Part shown: in pieces, positions 27,857 to 37,592 of the stretch
Position numbering within the stretch: the first letter of the stretch is position 1
How the letters are laid out: the number at the start of each line of letters is the position of its first letter
Source of the DNA: Bacillus subtilis subsp. subtilis
GTDB taxonomy: Bacteria > Pseudomonadota > Gammaproteobacteria > Xanthomonadales > Xanthomonadaceae
DNA: 52,751 nucleotides
NCBI GenBank assembly: GCA_021733645.1
Contig: JAHREJ010000031.1
Coordinates: forward strand, 1 to 52,751
Direction of reading: 5' to 3'
Translations under genes and position numbers: made by a program
The notes under the pieces: generated by a model
What the model was told of the DNA's origin: nothing
The model's input: the letters and a program-made list of their open reading frames with translations, nothing else
Databases searched by the model: none

Positions 27857-28228
27857 ATGCGCATGCTCCAACGATTGCTGAAAGGTGCCACCGGTGGCGT
27901 GGCAGGACTGGGCGCACTGGTGTTGGGCCTGCTCTGCAGCGGGATCACGGCGGTGCTGGTGACCGTGATGGGTGCGGTGCTGCTGCCACGCCTGTTGCTG
28001 CCATTGCAGGAGCAGGGCATGGCACCGCCGGCGCTGTCCAGTGCATTTGCCAGCAGTTACGCGCTGGTGTGGCTGGGCCCCGCGCTGGTGGTCTTGGTCG
28101 CCGTGTTCGGCCGCCGTCTGCGCTACTGGCTGGCCGGCGTGCTGGGTGTTGCCGCGATGCTGCTATGGGGGAGCTTTGCGGTGATGGCGATGTACCTGGC
28201 GCTGTTCTCGCAGGCGGCGGCGATCTGA
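27857..28228 (+). CDS. Small integral membrane protein of unknown function
   Basis: A 123-residue protein with three probable membrane segments (about 13-40, 63-82 and 91-115), starting MRMLQRLLKGATGGVAGLGA and continuing LVLGLLCSGITAVLVTVM. Start at the ATG at 27857, or at a second ATG two codons later. I do not recognise the family. It lies 200 bases after the VOC gene, and the 27655-27856 interval shows no convincing gene. Confidence 0.6.
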   Translation: MRMLQRLLKGATGGVAGLGALVLGLLCSGITAVLVTVMGAVLLPRLLLPLQEQGMAPPALSSAFASSYALVWLGPALVVLVAVFGRRLRYWLAGVLGVAAMLLWGSFAVMAMYLALFSQAAAI

Positions 28229-28464
28229 AGCAACGCGCTCAGGGGCGGCAGAACCCGCGCTGTCACCCGGCACGGCTCCGTCGAGACCGGCCCCCCGCAG
28301 CGGGAGGGCGGCCGTGGGCGGTCCGACGCGGTCAGGGCCCGATGCGGTCCAGCCGTCATCCTGGCAGCGCCGGGCATCGGCGCCGCTGGGCGGCGTGCTG
28401 TCATCTGCCTGTGGCCTGCGCCTTGTGAGTGGCCGCGACGGTAGCGCGGCCTGGCGGGCGCAGT

Positions 28465-30573
28465 TCAGTCGAAGCGCCAGCGCAAGCCGGCATATACCCC
28501 GCGCCCTTCGCCCGGGGTAGAGCGCGCCACGTCCTTGCCGGCATCGTTGTAACCGGGCGTCACCGTCGCCGCGTAGTGGCGGTTGCCGATGTTGCGCAGC
28601 TCCGCCCACGCCTGCCAGCGGCCGCTGGACGCATCGAAGCCAACCTGGCTGCCGATGATGGCGTGACTGTCGGCACGGAAGCTGTTGGCGTAGTCCACGA
28701 ACATCGACGAGGCGTACTCGGTGTCGAGCGCGGCGTAGAAGCCGGTTGGATGGTTGTAGCGCAACTGGGCCTGGTAGGAATGGCGCGGCAGGCCGGGCAG
28801 GCGGTTGCTGCCGAATCGCGCATCGTGGCGATAGCGGAAATCGCTGAAGGTGTAAACCTGGCGCAGCGACAACCGACCCTCGCGACCTTCCCACATCGTG
28901 CTGTCCAGACCGGCCTCGATGCCGCGATGCATGGTGGGGCTGGCATTGTTCTCGGCCACGAACAGGTTCGGAACGGGCATTACTTCCACGCTCAGTAGTT
29001 CGTGCAGCACGCGGGCGTAGTAGCCGGTCAGTTCCCAGCGGCCCAGTGCGCTGTCGCCGCGTGCGCCCAGCTCCAGCGTGGTGGCGGTCTGGTTGTCCAG
29101 GGGTAGCGGCGCGCGCTGGCGGCCGGTGGAGGCACCGTTGCCGGCACCGAAGTACTGGTTCGACCCCCAGATCATCGACCACGGGTGCGCCGGTTCCACC
29201 GACCGGCTCAGGTTGCCGAACCACTGCAGCTGCGGCGTCTGCTGCCACGTAACGCCGATGCGCGGCGCGTAATCCCAGTGCTGCTCGCGCAGGCGTTCAG
29301 GCGTGGCCGGCCAGGTCACCTGCACATCGCGGCGGGTGTTGATCAGTGCCAGCCCGGTCTGCAGGTGCAGCGCATCGGTGAGGGCCAGGTCGTTGCTGGC
29401 ATGCAGGGTGCTGTCGGTCCCGTGGTGCGAGAAGTCGCGCGTGTGCGTGCCGGCGGCGTAGCCGTTGTTGGCAAAGCGCAGGGACTCGCGCACGTCCGCA
29501 TCCAGGTCGTGGGTCACGCGCAGGCCCAGGGTGGTCACGCTGTCACGTCCGAACAGCACGTGGCGATGGCGGTAGTCCACGCTGGCGTTGAGGTTGCTGT
29601 AGTCCAGCTGCTGCCGGTACAGGCTTTCGTTCAAGTCCATCGGGTACTTGTGGTACGCCAGCCCGACCTGCAGCGAGGACGCCTCGTCGATCTGCCAGGT
29701 GGTCATGTTGCCGATGAAGGTGCTGCCCGGTTGCGGGCGGCGTGCGTCGATGGCCAGATTGGCCGGATTGGCCGCGCGCGGATCGTTGCGGATCTGCGCG
29801 CGGGTGAGGCGCCCGGGCGTTTCGTGATTGGTTTCGCGGTAGCGCACGAAGAAGCGCGTTTCCAGGCTCGGGGTGATCTGCCAGCCCAGGTTGGCCATCA
29901 CGCCCTGGCCGTCGCTGCGCGCATGGCGCTGGTAGCCGTTCGATTCGGTATCGGTGTAGGCCAGGTAGTAGTCGACATCGCCGCTCACCCCGCCATAGCC
30001 GACGCTGCGCTTCTGGTAGCCGCGACTGCCTGCTTCGTACTGCAGTTCCAGCCCGCCCGCATCACGACCACTGCGGCTGATGTAATTGATCGCACCGCCC
30101 AGTGCCAACGCGCCACGCTCGATGCCGTTGGCACCGCGCAGTACCTCCACACGACTCAGCCACAGCGGTTCCAGCAGTTCGTAGGGCGTACCCCCCGGGC
30201 CGGTCAGTGGCAGGCCATCCAGCGACACCGAGATGCCCGACGCATGCGCGCCCGGCCCGCGGTTGATGCCCGAGCCACGGATGGACACCTTGGTGCCCTC
30301 GTTACCGGGCGATTGCGCGCTGATGCCAGGCTGGTAAGCCAGCACGTCGGCACTGCTGGACAACCGGCCGTCGGCCCTGGCCAGGTCAATCACGTTGCCC
30401 GCACCGGGAACGCGCTTGAGCGCTGCACGGGCCTGCTCGGTCTCGCTGGCGGCGGTGACGTTGACCGCGTCGAGCGTGGTGGCTTGCGGGGCGGCGTGGG
30501 CGGTGGCGGCCATGCCGAGGGTGACGGCCAGGAACAGCAGGGATCGGGTGGGGCGGTGCGACGAGAGCGACAT
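28465..30573 (-). CDS. TonB-dependent outer-membrane receptor
   Basis: A 702-residue outer-membrane receptor that imports a ligand, often an iron chelate, using TonB energy. It has a signal peptide (about 1-27, cleaved at AHAAPQA), then TLDAVNVTAASE as the probable TonB-box region. The plug domain (about 45-165) contains GISVSLDGLPLTGPGG and RVEVLRGANGIERGALALGG. A 22-stranded barrel ends YAGLRWRFD with the C-terminal aromatic needed for assembly. The organisation resembles ferric-siderophore receptors; the ligand is not evident. No Fur box was identified. Two TonB-like genes lie 18 kb away at 47487-48854. Confidence 0.9.
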   Translation of the reverse strand: MSLSSHRPTRSLLFLAVTLGMAATAHAAPQATTLDAVNVTAASETEQARAALKRVPGAGNVIDLARADGRLSSSADVLAYQPGISAQSPGNEGTKVSIRGSGINRGPGAHASGISVSLDGLPLTGPGGTPYELLEPLWLSRVEVLRGANGIERGALALGGAINYISRSGRDAGGLELQYEAGSRGYQKRSVGYGGVSGDVDYYLAYTDTESNGYQRHARSDGQGVMANLGWQITPSLETRFFVRYRETNHETPGRLTRAQIRNDPRAANPANLAIDARRPQPGSTFIGNMTTWQIDEASSLQVGLAYHKYPMDLNESLYRQQLDYSNLNASVDYRHRHVLFGRDSVTTLGLRVTHDLDADVRESLRFANNGYAAGTHTRDFSHHGTDSTLHASNDLALTDALHLQTGLALINTRRDVQVTWPATPERLREQHWDYAPRIGVTWQQTPQLQWFGNLSRSVEPAHPWSMIWGSNQYFGAGNGASTGRQRAPLPLDNQTATTLELGARGDSALGRWELTGYYARVLHELLSVEVMPVPNLFVAENNASPTMHRGIEAGLDSTMWEGREGRLSLRQVYTFSDFRYRHDARFGSNRLPGLPRHSYQAQLRYNHPTGFYAALDTEYASSMFVDYANSFRADSHAIIGSQVGFDASSGRWQAWAELRNIGNRHYAATVTPGYNDAGKDVARSTPGEGRGVYAGLRWRFD

Positions 30574-30675
30574 GTGGACGTGCTGTAAACCAAAAAGATG
30601 GCGCGCAAGTTAACAGGTATGGCGCAGCGCGTCACCCGTCAATGCCGTACGGGTGTCAGTCGGCGCGCGCTGTCG

Positions 30676-30697
30676 GTAGAGCCGCGCCTTGCGCGGC
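30676..30697 (+). repeat. GTAG-headed palindrome (GCCGCGCCTTGCGCGGC stem)
   Basis: GTAGAGCCGCGC, loop CTT, GCGCGGC. It has the SMAG head GTAGAGCCG with another stem, directly followed by a smaller GGCGC/GCGCC hairpin. It lies between the receptor gene and the 3' end of the Mrr-like gene. Confidence 0.75.
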
Positions 30698-30753
30698 GGC
30701 GCTTCGCGCCGTCGCCCGTGACCGCGCATGCGATCGATCGGAGGTTGCAGCGG

Positions 30754-31554
30754 TCAGCCGCGACAGGCCGGAAAGCGACTGCAGCCCACGAAGATGTCGC
30801 CTGTTCTGCGATTGCGACGTTCCACCATCGGGGCGCTGCAGCGCTTGCAGGGCGACCCCGCAGAGGCAGGCTGCGCGGCCGTCAACACCGGCGCAGGCCT
30901 TGTGGCAGCCATTGCCGTCGACGGTGCCTGTACCTTCTGAATCATTCGCAGAAGGTCTTCGCCGGCGGCCAGCGTGATGGGTTTTCCGACAATGAAGGCC
31001 TGCGCGTCGCGGGTGAATCCCCCGCTGCTGACAACCAGCACGGCGTCTGCGCGGTGATGGGCCAGCAGCCCATACATCTCGCGTACCACCGACACGCCGA
31101 CCTGCTGGCGCCGCCATTGCTTGCACTGCACCAGCGTGCGTTTGCCGTCGCGGCGCAGGACCAGGTCGATGCCGCCGTCGGCACCGCCCAGTCCGGTTTC
31201 TTCGACGGTGTAGCCCTGTCGCCGGTAGGCCTCGCCGACGAGTCGTTCGAAGTCACGCCATCCGTTGCTGGAAAGGCTCTCCAGCCCGGTGCGGGTGTCC
31301 AGTAACCGGCGCCGCCGACGCGCGCCGGCCCATGACGCCATTGCTGCCAGCAGGCAGAGGCCCAGCCATAGCCATGCAACCACAGCCTGCGCAGCTACGC
31401 CCGCAATCAAGGCAGTTGCCGTGCCAGCGGCGCGCTCGTGCCACTGCGGAGCGAGCATGCGCAAGGCAGCGAAGCCAAGCGCGCCTGCGCCAACATTGAC
31501 GTACCACGGCCATGTGGCCATGACGTCTATAAAATGCGTGCGCCCGCGTCCCAT
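30754..31554 (-). CDS. Membrane-anchored Mrr-like restriction endonuclease with C-terminal zinc ribbon
   Basis: A 266-residue protein with three parts. Two membrane segments (about 17-33 and 46-72) come first. A PD-(D/E)xK nuclease domain of the Mrr type (about 95-205) has its catalytic core in GGIDLVLRRDG (D130) and VQCK (Q143, K145). Last is a topoisomerase-type C4 zinc finger (C236, C239, C258, C264). Soluble Mrr proteins cut modified DNA. Membrane-anchored versions with topoisomerase zinc fingers are widespread and uncharacterised. The ATG at 31554 follows GAGGAAGAA. It is divergent from the unknown gene at 31757. A second membrane Mrr-like protein is encoded at 39768-40802. Confidence 0.85.
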   Translation of the reverse strand: MGRGRTHFIDVMATWPWYVNVGAGALGFAALRMLAPQWHERAAGTATALIAGVAAQAVVAWLWLGLCLLAAMASWAGARRRRRLLDTRTGLESLSSNGWRDFERLVGEAYRRQGYTVEETGLGGADGGIDLVLRRDGKRTLVQCKQWRRQQVGVSVVREMYGLLAHHRADAVLVVSSGGFTRDAQAFIVGKPITLAAGEDLLRMIQKVQAPSTAMAATRPAPVLTAAQPASAGSPCKRCSAPMVERRNRRTGDIFVGCSRFPACRG

Positions 31555-31756
31555 GCGTTCTTCCTCCCAGGTGAATGCACATTGTAGGGCGGGCCGGCAC
31601 GACGCCAGCGGGTGGCGACCCACGCGCAGTTGAGGGCGGACCGTCTTCGCGCCGAGCCAGCCGTTGCGTTCGCGTGGATTTCAGCCCCGAACCAGCGGGA
31701 TGCCGGGGGACGTTTCCGCGATACTGTCAGACGAAGTCACGCAACAGGAGAACCGC

Positions 31757-32170
31757 TTGGCCAAGCAAGGCGAATTCAAGAAACTGCTGGACTACCTGCA
31801 GAAAATTCCGGCCATGTCGACGTCGCCGATGCACTGGGGCAGGGGTGGGGACAGCACCTGGTATGTGGGGTTCACGCTGGATCTTGCGCATCCGCTGGCA
31901 TGGAGCGCCGTGCAGGAGCTTGCGTATGTGATCAACGGATTGTCTGTGACCGAAGCGCTGCCGACGGCGTTCATGCCCGTGGCGCCGCCGCCGTATCTCA
32001 ATGGCCCGGCCAGTGAATTCCTGTCGTGGCGGATTCACTCCAACGGCGCGGGATTCTCGCCGGATGATCTGCTGGGTTGGCTGGAAGGGCGATTGCCGCA
32101 GCCGGTGGAAGATGCGACGCAGTGGATGCCGTCGTTCAACGCGGATGGCGACGCGCCGTTGGACGGTTAG
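31757..32170 (+). CDS. Protein of unknown function (TTG start)
   Basis: A 137-residue acidic, Trp- and Pro-rich protein without signal or membrane segment. The likely start is TTG at 31757, with AGGAGA seven bases before it. In-frame ATGs further upstream (31664, 31700) lack a good ribosome site. Recognisable stretches are LLDYLQKIPAMSTSPMHWGR, TWYVGFTLDLAHPLAW and FLSWRIHSNGAGFSPDDLLG, then WLEGRLPQP. I do not recognise the family. It stands between the divergent Mrr-like gene and the convergent hutU. Confidence 0.65.
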   Translation: MAKQGEFKKLLDYLQKIPAMSTSPMHWGRGGDSTWYVGFTLDLAHPLAWSAVQELAYVINGLSVTEALPTAFMPVAPPPYLNGPASEFLSWRIHSNGAGFSPDDLLGWLEGRLPQPVEDATQWMPSFNADGDAPLDG

Positions 32171-32180
32171 CTCGCAAGGG

Positions 32181-32240
32181 CAGCCGGGCAGAGCCCGGCG
32201 CTACGGCATGCCGCGGCAGGTCCCGACCGTGGGTCGGGAC
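32181..32240. repeat. Two palindromes between convergent genes: GTAG-type element and a perfect hairpin
   Basis: On the minus strand, 32181-32204 reads GTAGCGCCGGGC, TCT, GCCCGGCTG, another GTAG-headed element. GTCCCGACC and GGTCGGGAC (32220-32240) form a perfect nine-base-pair stem with loop GTG. Either could act as a terminator for hutU or for the gene at 31757. Confidence 0.65.
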
Positions 32241-32249
32241 ACCTCCGGA

Positions 32250-33917
32250 TCAGCCCAGAATGCCCGGCAGATCCAGCCCCTTCTCCTTCGCGCACTCCAC
32301 CGCGATCTCATACCCGGCATCGGCATGCCGCATCACGCCGGTGGCCGGGTCGTTCCACAGCACCCGTGCAATCCGCTTGGCCGCCGCTTCGGTGCCATCG
32401 CACACGATCACCATGCCCGAATGCTGCGAGAAGCCCATGCCGACGCCGCCGCCGTGGTGCAGCGACACCCAGGTGGCGCCGCTGGCGGTGTTGAGCAGGG
32501 CGTTGAGCAACGGCCAGTCCGACACCGCATCGGAGCCATCGGCCATCGCTTCGGTCTCGCGGTTCGGCGAGGCCACGCTGCCGCTGTCCAGATGATCGCG
32601 GCCGATCACCACCGGCGCCTTCAGTTCGCCGTTGGCCACCATCTCGTTGAACGCCAGGCCCAACCGGTCGCGGTCGCCCAGGCCCACCCAGCAGATGCGC
32701 GCGGGCAGGCCCTGGAACTTGATCTTCTCGGCGGCCATGTCCAGCCAGCGGTGCAGGTGCGGGTTGTCTGGAATCAGCTCCTTGACCTTGGCGTCGGTCT
32801 TGGCGATGTCTTCCGGGTCGCCACTCAGCGCGGCCCAGCGGAACGGGCCGATGCCGCGGCAGAACAGCGGGCGGATGTAGGCGGGCACGAAGCCGGGGAA
32901 ATCGAACGCATCTTCCACGCCTTCTTCCAGCGCCATCTGGCGCAGGTTGTTGCCGTAGTCCACCGTCGGCACGCCCAGCGCGTGGAAGGCAAGCATGGCG
33001 CGGATATGGGTAGCCATCGAGGCGCGCGCGGCCTTCTCCACAACCTTCGGCGCGGACACGCGCTTGTCGTCCCATTCCTCTACGGTCCAGCCCTGCGGCA
33101 GATAGCCGTTGACCGGGTCGTGCGCGGAGGTCTGGTCGGTCAGCAGGTCCGGCTTGACCCCGCGCAGCAGCAGTTCGTCCAGCACGTCGGCGACGTTGCC
33201 GAGCAGGCCCACCGACAGCGGTTTCTTGGCCGTGCAGGAGTCCTCGATCAGGCGCAGCGCCTCATCCAGGTTGTCGGTCCAGGTGTCCAGGTAGCCGGTG
33301 CGCAGGCGCATCTCGATGCTGCTCTTGCGGCACTCCACCGCCAGGCACGAGGCACCGGCCATCACCGCGGCCAGCGGCTGCGCGCCGCCCATGCCGCCCA
33401 GCCCACCGGTGAACAGCCATTTGCCGGCCAGGCTGCCGTTGTAGTGCTGGCGGCCCATTTCCACGAAGGTTTCATAGGTGCCCTGCACGATGCCCTGCGC
33501 GCCGATGTAGATCCAGCTGCCGGCGGTCATCTGGCCATACATCGCCAGGCCCTTTTTATCCAGCTCGTTGAAGTGGTCCCAGTTGGCCCAGCGCGGCACC
33601 AGGTTGGAATTGGCGATCAGCACGCGCGGTGCGTCCACGTGGGTGCGGAACACGCCCACCGGCTTGCCTGACTGCACCAGCAGGGTCTGGTCGTCGTCCA
33701 GCCGCTTGAGCGTTTCCACGATGGCATCGAAGCTTTCCCAATCGCGGGCGGCGCGGCCGATACCGCCGTACACCACCAGTTCCTGCGGGCGCTCGGCCAC
33801 GTCCGGGTGCAGGTTGTTCATCAGCATGCGCAGCGGCGCTTCGGTCAGCCAACTCTTGGCGGTGAGCGTGGTGCCGGTGGGCGCGATGATGGTGCGGGAC
33901 GGGTCGTTGCGGGTCAT
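32250..33917 (-). CDS. hutU: Urocanate hydratase HutU
   Basis: A 555-residue urocanase that adds water to urocanate to give 4-imidazolone-5-propionate, using NAD+ as an electrophile. The N-terminal region [20 protein letters not shown], the glycine-rich NAD segment [19 protein letters not shown] and the conserved [10 protein letters not shown] region are visible. The length matches the family (about 555). It is the last gene of the hutI-hutH-hutG-hutU run, and its ATG overlaps the hutG stop by four bases. Confidence 0.97.
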   Translation of the reverse strand: MTRNDPSRTIIAPTGTTLTAKSWLTEAPLRMLMNNLHPDVAERPQELVVYGGIGRAARDWESFDAIVETLKRLDDDQTLLVQSGKPVGVFRTHVDAPRVLIANSNLVPRWANWDHFNELDKKGLAMYGQMTAGSWIYIGAQGIVQGTYETFVEMGRQHYNGSLAGKWLFTGGLGGMGGAQPLAAVMAGASCLAVECRKSSIEMRLRTGYLDTWTDNLDEALRLIEDSCTAKKPLSVGLLGNVADVLDELLLRGVKPDLLTDQTSAHDPVNGYLPQGWTVEEWDDKRVSAPKVVEKAARASMATHIRAMLAFHALGVPTVDYGNNLRQMALEEGVEDAFDFPGFVPAYIRPLFCRGIGPFRWAALSGDPEDIAKTDAKVKELIPDNPHLHRWLDMAAEKIKFQGLPARICWVGLGDRDRLGLAFNEMVANGELKAPVVIGRDHLDSGSVASPNRETEAMADGSDAVSDWPLLNALLNTASGATWVSLHHGGGVGMGFSQHSGMVIVCDGTEAAAKRIARVLWNDPATGVMRHADAGYEIAVECAKEKGLDLPGILG

Positions 33918-34768
33918 GCGGCGCTCCGGTTGGTTGCAAATTCAAGGCAGGCGTTGAGCACCTGCGCCAGGGTGTGACGCAGCGGTGCGGCGTGGTCGGG
34001 GTCCAGCGGGGTGGGCCAGCTGTGCTCGTCCACCTGGTCCGGGGCGGGCTCGTGCATGTAGCCACGGCAGGCCAGTTCCATCTGCAGGCTGTGCACGCCA
34101 CCGGGGATGTTGCTGTAGTGGCGGGTAATCCAGCCACCTTTGAAGCGTCCGTTGCGCACGTGGGGCATGCCGCTGATCCGGCACAGGTTGTCCACCACAT
34201 CGCTGAGTGTGTTGTCGCAGGACGTATCGACCGCGCCCGACGGCCCGGCGGTGCCCAGGTTGAACTGCGGCAGCTCGCCATCGAACAGGTGCGGGATATG
34301 CGAGCGGATGGAATGCGCGTCATACACCACCACCGTGCCGTGGCGTTCGCGCACGCGTGCGATCTGTGCGGCCAGCGCGTTGTGATAGGGCGCGAAATAG
34401 GTGTCGCGGCGACGCGCGATCTCGGCGACGTCCGGTTCCATGCCCGGGTGATACAGCGGCTGGTTGTCGAAGGTGGTCAACGGACACAGGCCGGTCGTGT
34501 TCTGGCCCGGGTACAGCGACACCCCACTGGGGTCGCGGTTGAGGTCGATCACCGAGCGCGAGATCGCCGAGCGCACCGTGGTGGCACCCATGCCGCGCGC
34601 GAAATCGTACACCTCATGCACCCACCAGTCGGCATCGCGACGGGCCAGCCAGGGCGACGGGTAGCGGTCGATCAGGTCATGCGGCAGCTCGCTGCCGGTG
34701 TGCGGGAAGCTGACGATCAGCGGCGCCTCGCCCTCATGCACCTGCAGCCATTCCGGGTGCAGGGTCAT
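33914..34768 (-). CDS. hutG: N-formylglutamate deformylase HutG
   Basis: A 284-residue zinc hydrolase that splits N-formyl-L-glutamate to glutamate and formate, the last step of the five-enzyme histidine route. Motifs of the N-formylglutamate amidohydrolase family include [46 protein letters not shown], then PQFNLGT, and RGYMHEP. It pairs with HutF, which produces formylglutamate. It overlaps hutH and hutU by four bases each, so translation is probably coupled. Confidence 0.95.
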   Translation of the reverse strand: MTLHPEWLQVHEGEAPLIVSFPHTGSELPHDLIDRYPSPWLARRDADWWVHEVYDFARGMGATTVRSAISRSVIDLNRDPSGVSLYPGQNTTGLCPLTTFDNQPLYHPGMEPDVAEIARRRDTYFAPYHNALAAQIARVRERHGTVVVYDAHSIRSHIPHLFDGELPQFNLGTAGPSGAVDTSCDNTLSDVVDNLCRISGMPHVRNGRFKGGWITRHYSNIPGGVHSLQMELACRGYMHEPAPDQVDEHSWPTPLDPDHAAPLRHTLAQVLNACLEFATNRSAA

Positions 34769-36306
34769 GCCAGCGGCTCGACCTGCGGCAGCACGCCGGC
34801 CAGGCCCTGTGCCAGCGCACCGCTGCGCACCAGCGTGGTGGCGGCCACCATGTCCGGATGGAAGTAGCGGTCGTCCTGCAGGGTGGGCACCTGCGCGCGC
34901 AGGCATGCCCGCACCGCCTCCAGCGCGTCGCTGGAACGCAGCGGGGCGTGGAAATCGCAGCCCTGGGCGGCGGCCAGCAGTTCGATGCCCACGACATTGG
35001 CCGCGTTTTCGGCCATCGCCAGCAGGCGGCGCGCGCCGTGCGCGGCCATCGACACGTGGTCTTCCTGGTTGGCCGAGGTCGGGATCGAATCGACGCTGGC
35101 CGGGTAGGCGCGCTGCTTGTTTTCCGACACCAGCGCCGCGGCGGTGACCTGCGGAATCATGAAGCCCGAGTTCAGGCCTGGCTTCGGGGTGAGGAAGGCC
35201 GGCAGCCCGGACAGCGCCGGATCGACCAGCATCGCGGTGCGGCGCTCGCTGATCGAGCCGATCTCGCAGATCGCCATGGCCAGCATGTCCGCGGCAAAGG
35301 CCACCGGTTCGGCATGGAAGTTGCCGCCGCTCAGGGCCTCGTTGGTGTCGGTGAACACCAGCGGGTTGTCGGACACGCCATTGGCTTCAATGGCCAGCGT
35401 GGTGGCGGCCTGGCGCATCACGTCAAAGGCCGCGCCCATCACCTGCGGCTGGCAGCGCAGGCAGTACGGGTCCTGCACGCGCACGTCGTTGTCGCGGTGC
35501 GATTCACGGATCGCCGAGCCCTGCATCAGCGTACGCAGGGTGGCGGCGGTGGCGATCTGCCCGCGCTGGCCGCGGATGCTGTGGATGCGTGGATCAAACG
35601 GGGTGTCCGAGCCCTTGGCTGCTTCCACCGAGAGTGCGCCGGTCACCAGTGCGGCATGGAACACGGTGGTGATCGCAAACAGGCCGGACAGCGCATACGC
35701 GGTGGAGTACTGGGTACCGTTGAGCAGCGCCAGGCCTTCCTTGGCGCCCAGCACCAGCGGGGCCAGCCCAAGCCTGGCCAGGGCATCGGCGGCCGGCAGC
35801 CGCTCGCCGCCCACGAACGCCTCGCCCACGCCGATCATCACGCTGGCCAGGTGCGACAGCGGGGCCAGGTCGCCCGACGCGCCCACCGAACCCTGGCACG
35901 GAATCACCGGCACGATGTCGTGCTGCAGGAACGCTTCCAGCAAGGCCAGGGTCTGCGGGCGGATACCCGACGCGCCCTGGGCCAGGCTGGTCAGCTTCAG
36001 TGCCATCATCAACCGCACCACGGCGGCGGGCATCGGCTCGCCCACGCCGGCGGCATGCGACAGCACGATATTGCGCTGCAGGGTTTCCAGGTCCTCGCGT
36101 TCGATGCGCACGCTGGCCAGCTTGCCGAAGCCGGTGTTGATGCCGTACACCGGCGCGCCCTTGGCCACGATATCGGCCACGGTCTGCGCGCTGCGCAGGA
36201 CGGCCGCGGCCGAGGCCGGGTCCAGGCGCACGCGCGCGCCGTCGTGAATCGCGCGCCATTGCGCCAGCGTCACCGCGCCGGGCTGCAGGGTCAGGGTAGT
36301 GCTCAT
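34765..36306 (-). CDS. hutH: Histidine ammonia-lyase HutH
   Basis: A 513-residue histidase that converts L-histidine to trans-urocanate and ammonia. The Ala-Ser-Gly triad that cyclises to the MIO cofactor is at 143-145 ([16 protein letters not shown]). Other conserved blocks are [22 protein letters not shown] and NQEDHVSM. The ATG at 36306 gives a normal N terminus; open frame continues upstream into hutI. It lies 23 bases after hutI. Confidence 0.97.
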   Translation of the reverse strand: MSTTLTLQPGAVTLAQWRAIHDGARVRLDPASAAAVLRSAQTVADIVAKGAPVYGINTGFGKLASVRIEREDLETLQRNIVLSHAAGVGEPMPAAVVRLMMALKLTSLAQGASGIRPQTLALLEAFLQHDIVPVIPCQGSVGASGDLAPLSHLASVMIGVGEAFVGGERLPAADALARLGLAPLVLGAKEGLALLNGTQYSTAYALSGLFAITTVFHAALVTGALSVEAAKGSDTPFDPRIHSIRGQRGQIATAATLRTLMQGSAIRESHRDNDVRVQDPYCLRCQPQVMGAAFDVMRQAATTLAIEANGVSDNPLVFTDTNEALSGGNFHAEPVAFAADMLAMAICEIGSISERRTAMLVDPALSGLPAFLTPKPGLNSGFMIPQVTAAALVSENKQRAYPASVDSIPTSANQEDHVSMAAHGARRLLAMAENAANVVGIELLAAAQGCDFHAPLRSSDALEAVRACLRAQVPTLQDDRYFHPDMVAATTLVRSGALAQGLAGVLPQVEPLA

Positions 36307-36329
36307 GGAATCTCCAGACATCACAAGGT

Positions 36330-37529
36330 TCAGACGGATACGCCGCGCATCACGCGCGCGTGCAGGGGGTTGAAGCCCATGCGGTACACCAGGTCGGCGG
36401 GTGCCTCGATGTTCCACAGGGCCAGGTTGCAGTCCAGGCCAACCGCGAGCCGGCCAACGCGGTCGGCGCGGCCGAGCGCCCGCGCCGCTTCACGGGTGAA
36501 GCCGGCGATGCACTCGTCCACGGTCATGCGGAACAGGGTGGCGGCCATGTTCATCGCCAGCAGCGGGCTGGTCAGCGGCGAGGTGCCCGGATTGGAATCG
36601 GTCGCCAGCGCCAATGGCACCCCGGCTGCACGCAGCGCGGCGATCGGGGGCAGGGTGGTGTCGCGGGTGAAATAGAACGCGCCCGGCAACAGCACCGCCA
36701 CGGTGCCGGCGGCGGCCATCGCGGTAATGCCATCGGCATCAAGGTGCTCGATGTGGTCGGCCGACAATGCACCGTGGCGCGCGGCCAGCGCGGCGCCATG
36801 CTGGTTGCTGAGTTGTTCGGCATGGATCTTGATCGCCAGCCCATGCTGCCGCGCCGCCACGAACACCTGCTCGGCCTGGGCCGCACTGAAGGCGATGTTC
36901 TCGCAGAACACGTCCACCGCTTCGGCCAGGCCTTGAGCGGCAACGGCAGGAATCATCACGGTGCACACCTGGTCGATGTACGCCTGCGCTTCCCAGCCCG
37001 GCGGAATCGCATGTGCGCCCAGGAAGGTGGGCACGATCTCGACCGCGCGCAGACGGCCCAGCTGGCGTGCCACGCGCAGCTGTTTGGTTTCGTCGTCCAG
37101 GCTCAGGCCATAACCGGACTTGATCTCGACCGTGGTGATGCCTTCGGCCAGCATCGCATCCAGGCGCGGCAGGCTGGCGGCGATCAGCTCGGCCTCGCTG
37201 GCGGCGCGGGTGGCGCGCACGGTGGAGACAATGCCGCCGCCGGCGCGCGCAATATCGGCATAGCTCACGCCCTGCAGGCGCTGCTCGAACTCACCGGCGC
37301 GGTTGCCGGCATAGACCAGGTGGGTGTGGCAGTCCACCAGCCCGGGGCTGATCCAGCGCCCGCCGCCGTCAATGCGCTGCGCCGGCTGCAGATGGGTCTC
37401 TGATCCGGCCGCACCCACATGCACGATACGGCCGTCGGTGGCGGCGATGACGCCGTTTTCGATGACCCCCAGGCCAGGGCCGTCGACGGTGATCAGGTGG
37501 GCGTGGTACCAGAGGGTGTCACAGTGCAT
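36330..37529 (-). CDS. hutI: Imidazolonepropionase HutI
   Basis: A 399-residue amidohydrolase that opens the ring of 4-imidazolone-5-propionate to N-formimino-L-glutamate. It shows [15 protein letters not shown] with the metal histidines, [22 protein letters not shown] and [11 protein letters not shown]. It is the first gene of the minus-strand hut operon. The start at 37529 leaves 63 bases to hutF, a gap that contains a symmetric operator probably bound by HutC. Confidence 0.96.
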   Translation of the reverse strand: MHCDTLWYHAHLITVDGPGLGVIENGVIAATDGRIVHVGAAGSETHLQPAQRIDGGGRWISPGLVDCHTHLVYAGNRAGEFEQRLQGVSYADIARAGGGIVSTVRATRAASEAELIAASLPRLDAMLAEGITTVEIKSGYGLSLDDETKQLRVARQLGRLRAVEIVPTFLGAHAIPPGWEAQAYIDQVCTVMIPAVAAQGLAEAVDVFCENIAFSAAQAEQVFVAARQHGLAIKIHAEQLSNQHGAALAARHGALSADHIEHLDADGITAMAAAGTVAVLLPGAFYFTRDTTLPPIAALRAAGVPLALATDSNPGTSPLTSPLLAMNMAATLFRMTVDECIAGFTREAARALGRADRVGRLAVGLDCNLALWNIEAPADLVYRMGFNPLHARVMRGVSV

Positions 37530-37546
37530 GGCAGCAACCACATCGG

Positions 37547-37562
37547 TGTATATGTCTATACA
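37547..37562. promoter_or_regulatory. Probable HutC operator between hutI and hutF
   Basis: TGTATATGTCTATACA has perfect TGTATA/TATACA arms around TGTC. GntR/HutC repressors bind GTATA-type palindromes. Its place in the 63-base gap between the divergent hutI and hutF genes would let one site repress both, with urocanate as the expected inducer. Confidence 0.75.
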
Positions 37563-37592
37563 ATATAGGCGCCACTTCCGGGATGTCCAGTG

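Noticed and set aside
27651..27881. Small open frame starting at the ATGA overlap with the VOC gene end
   Set aside because: Its composition (Arg-, Trp-, Pro- and Thr-rich) and lack of any recognisable pattern suggest a chance frame; kept only as unresolved interval before 27857.
30754..31554. Complete restriction-modification system
   Set aside because: No methyltransferase or specificity gene is nearby; the protein is membrane-anchored and stands alone.
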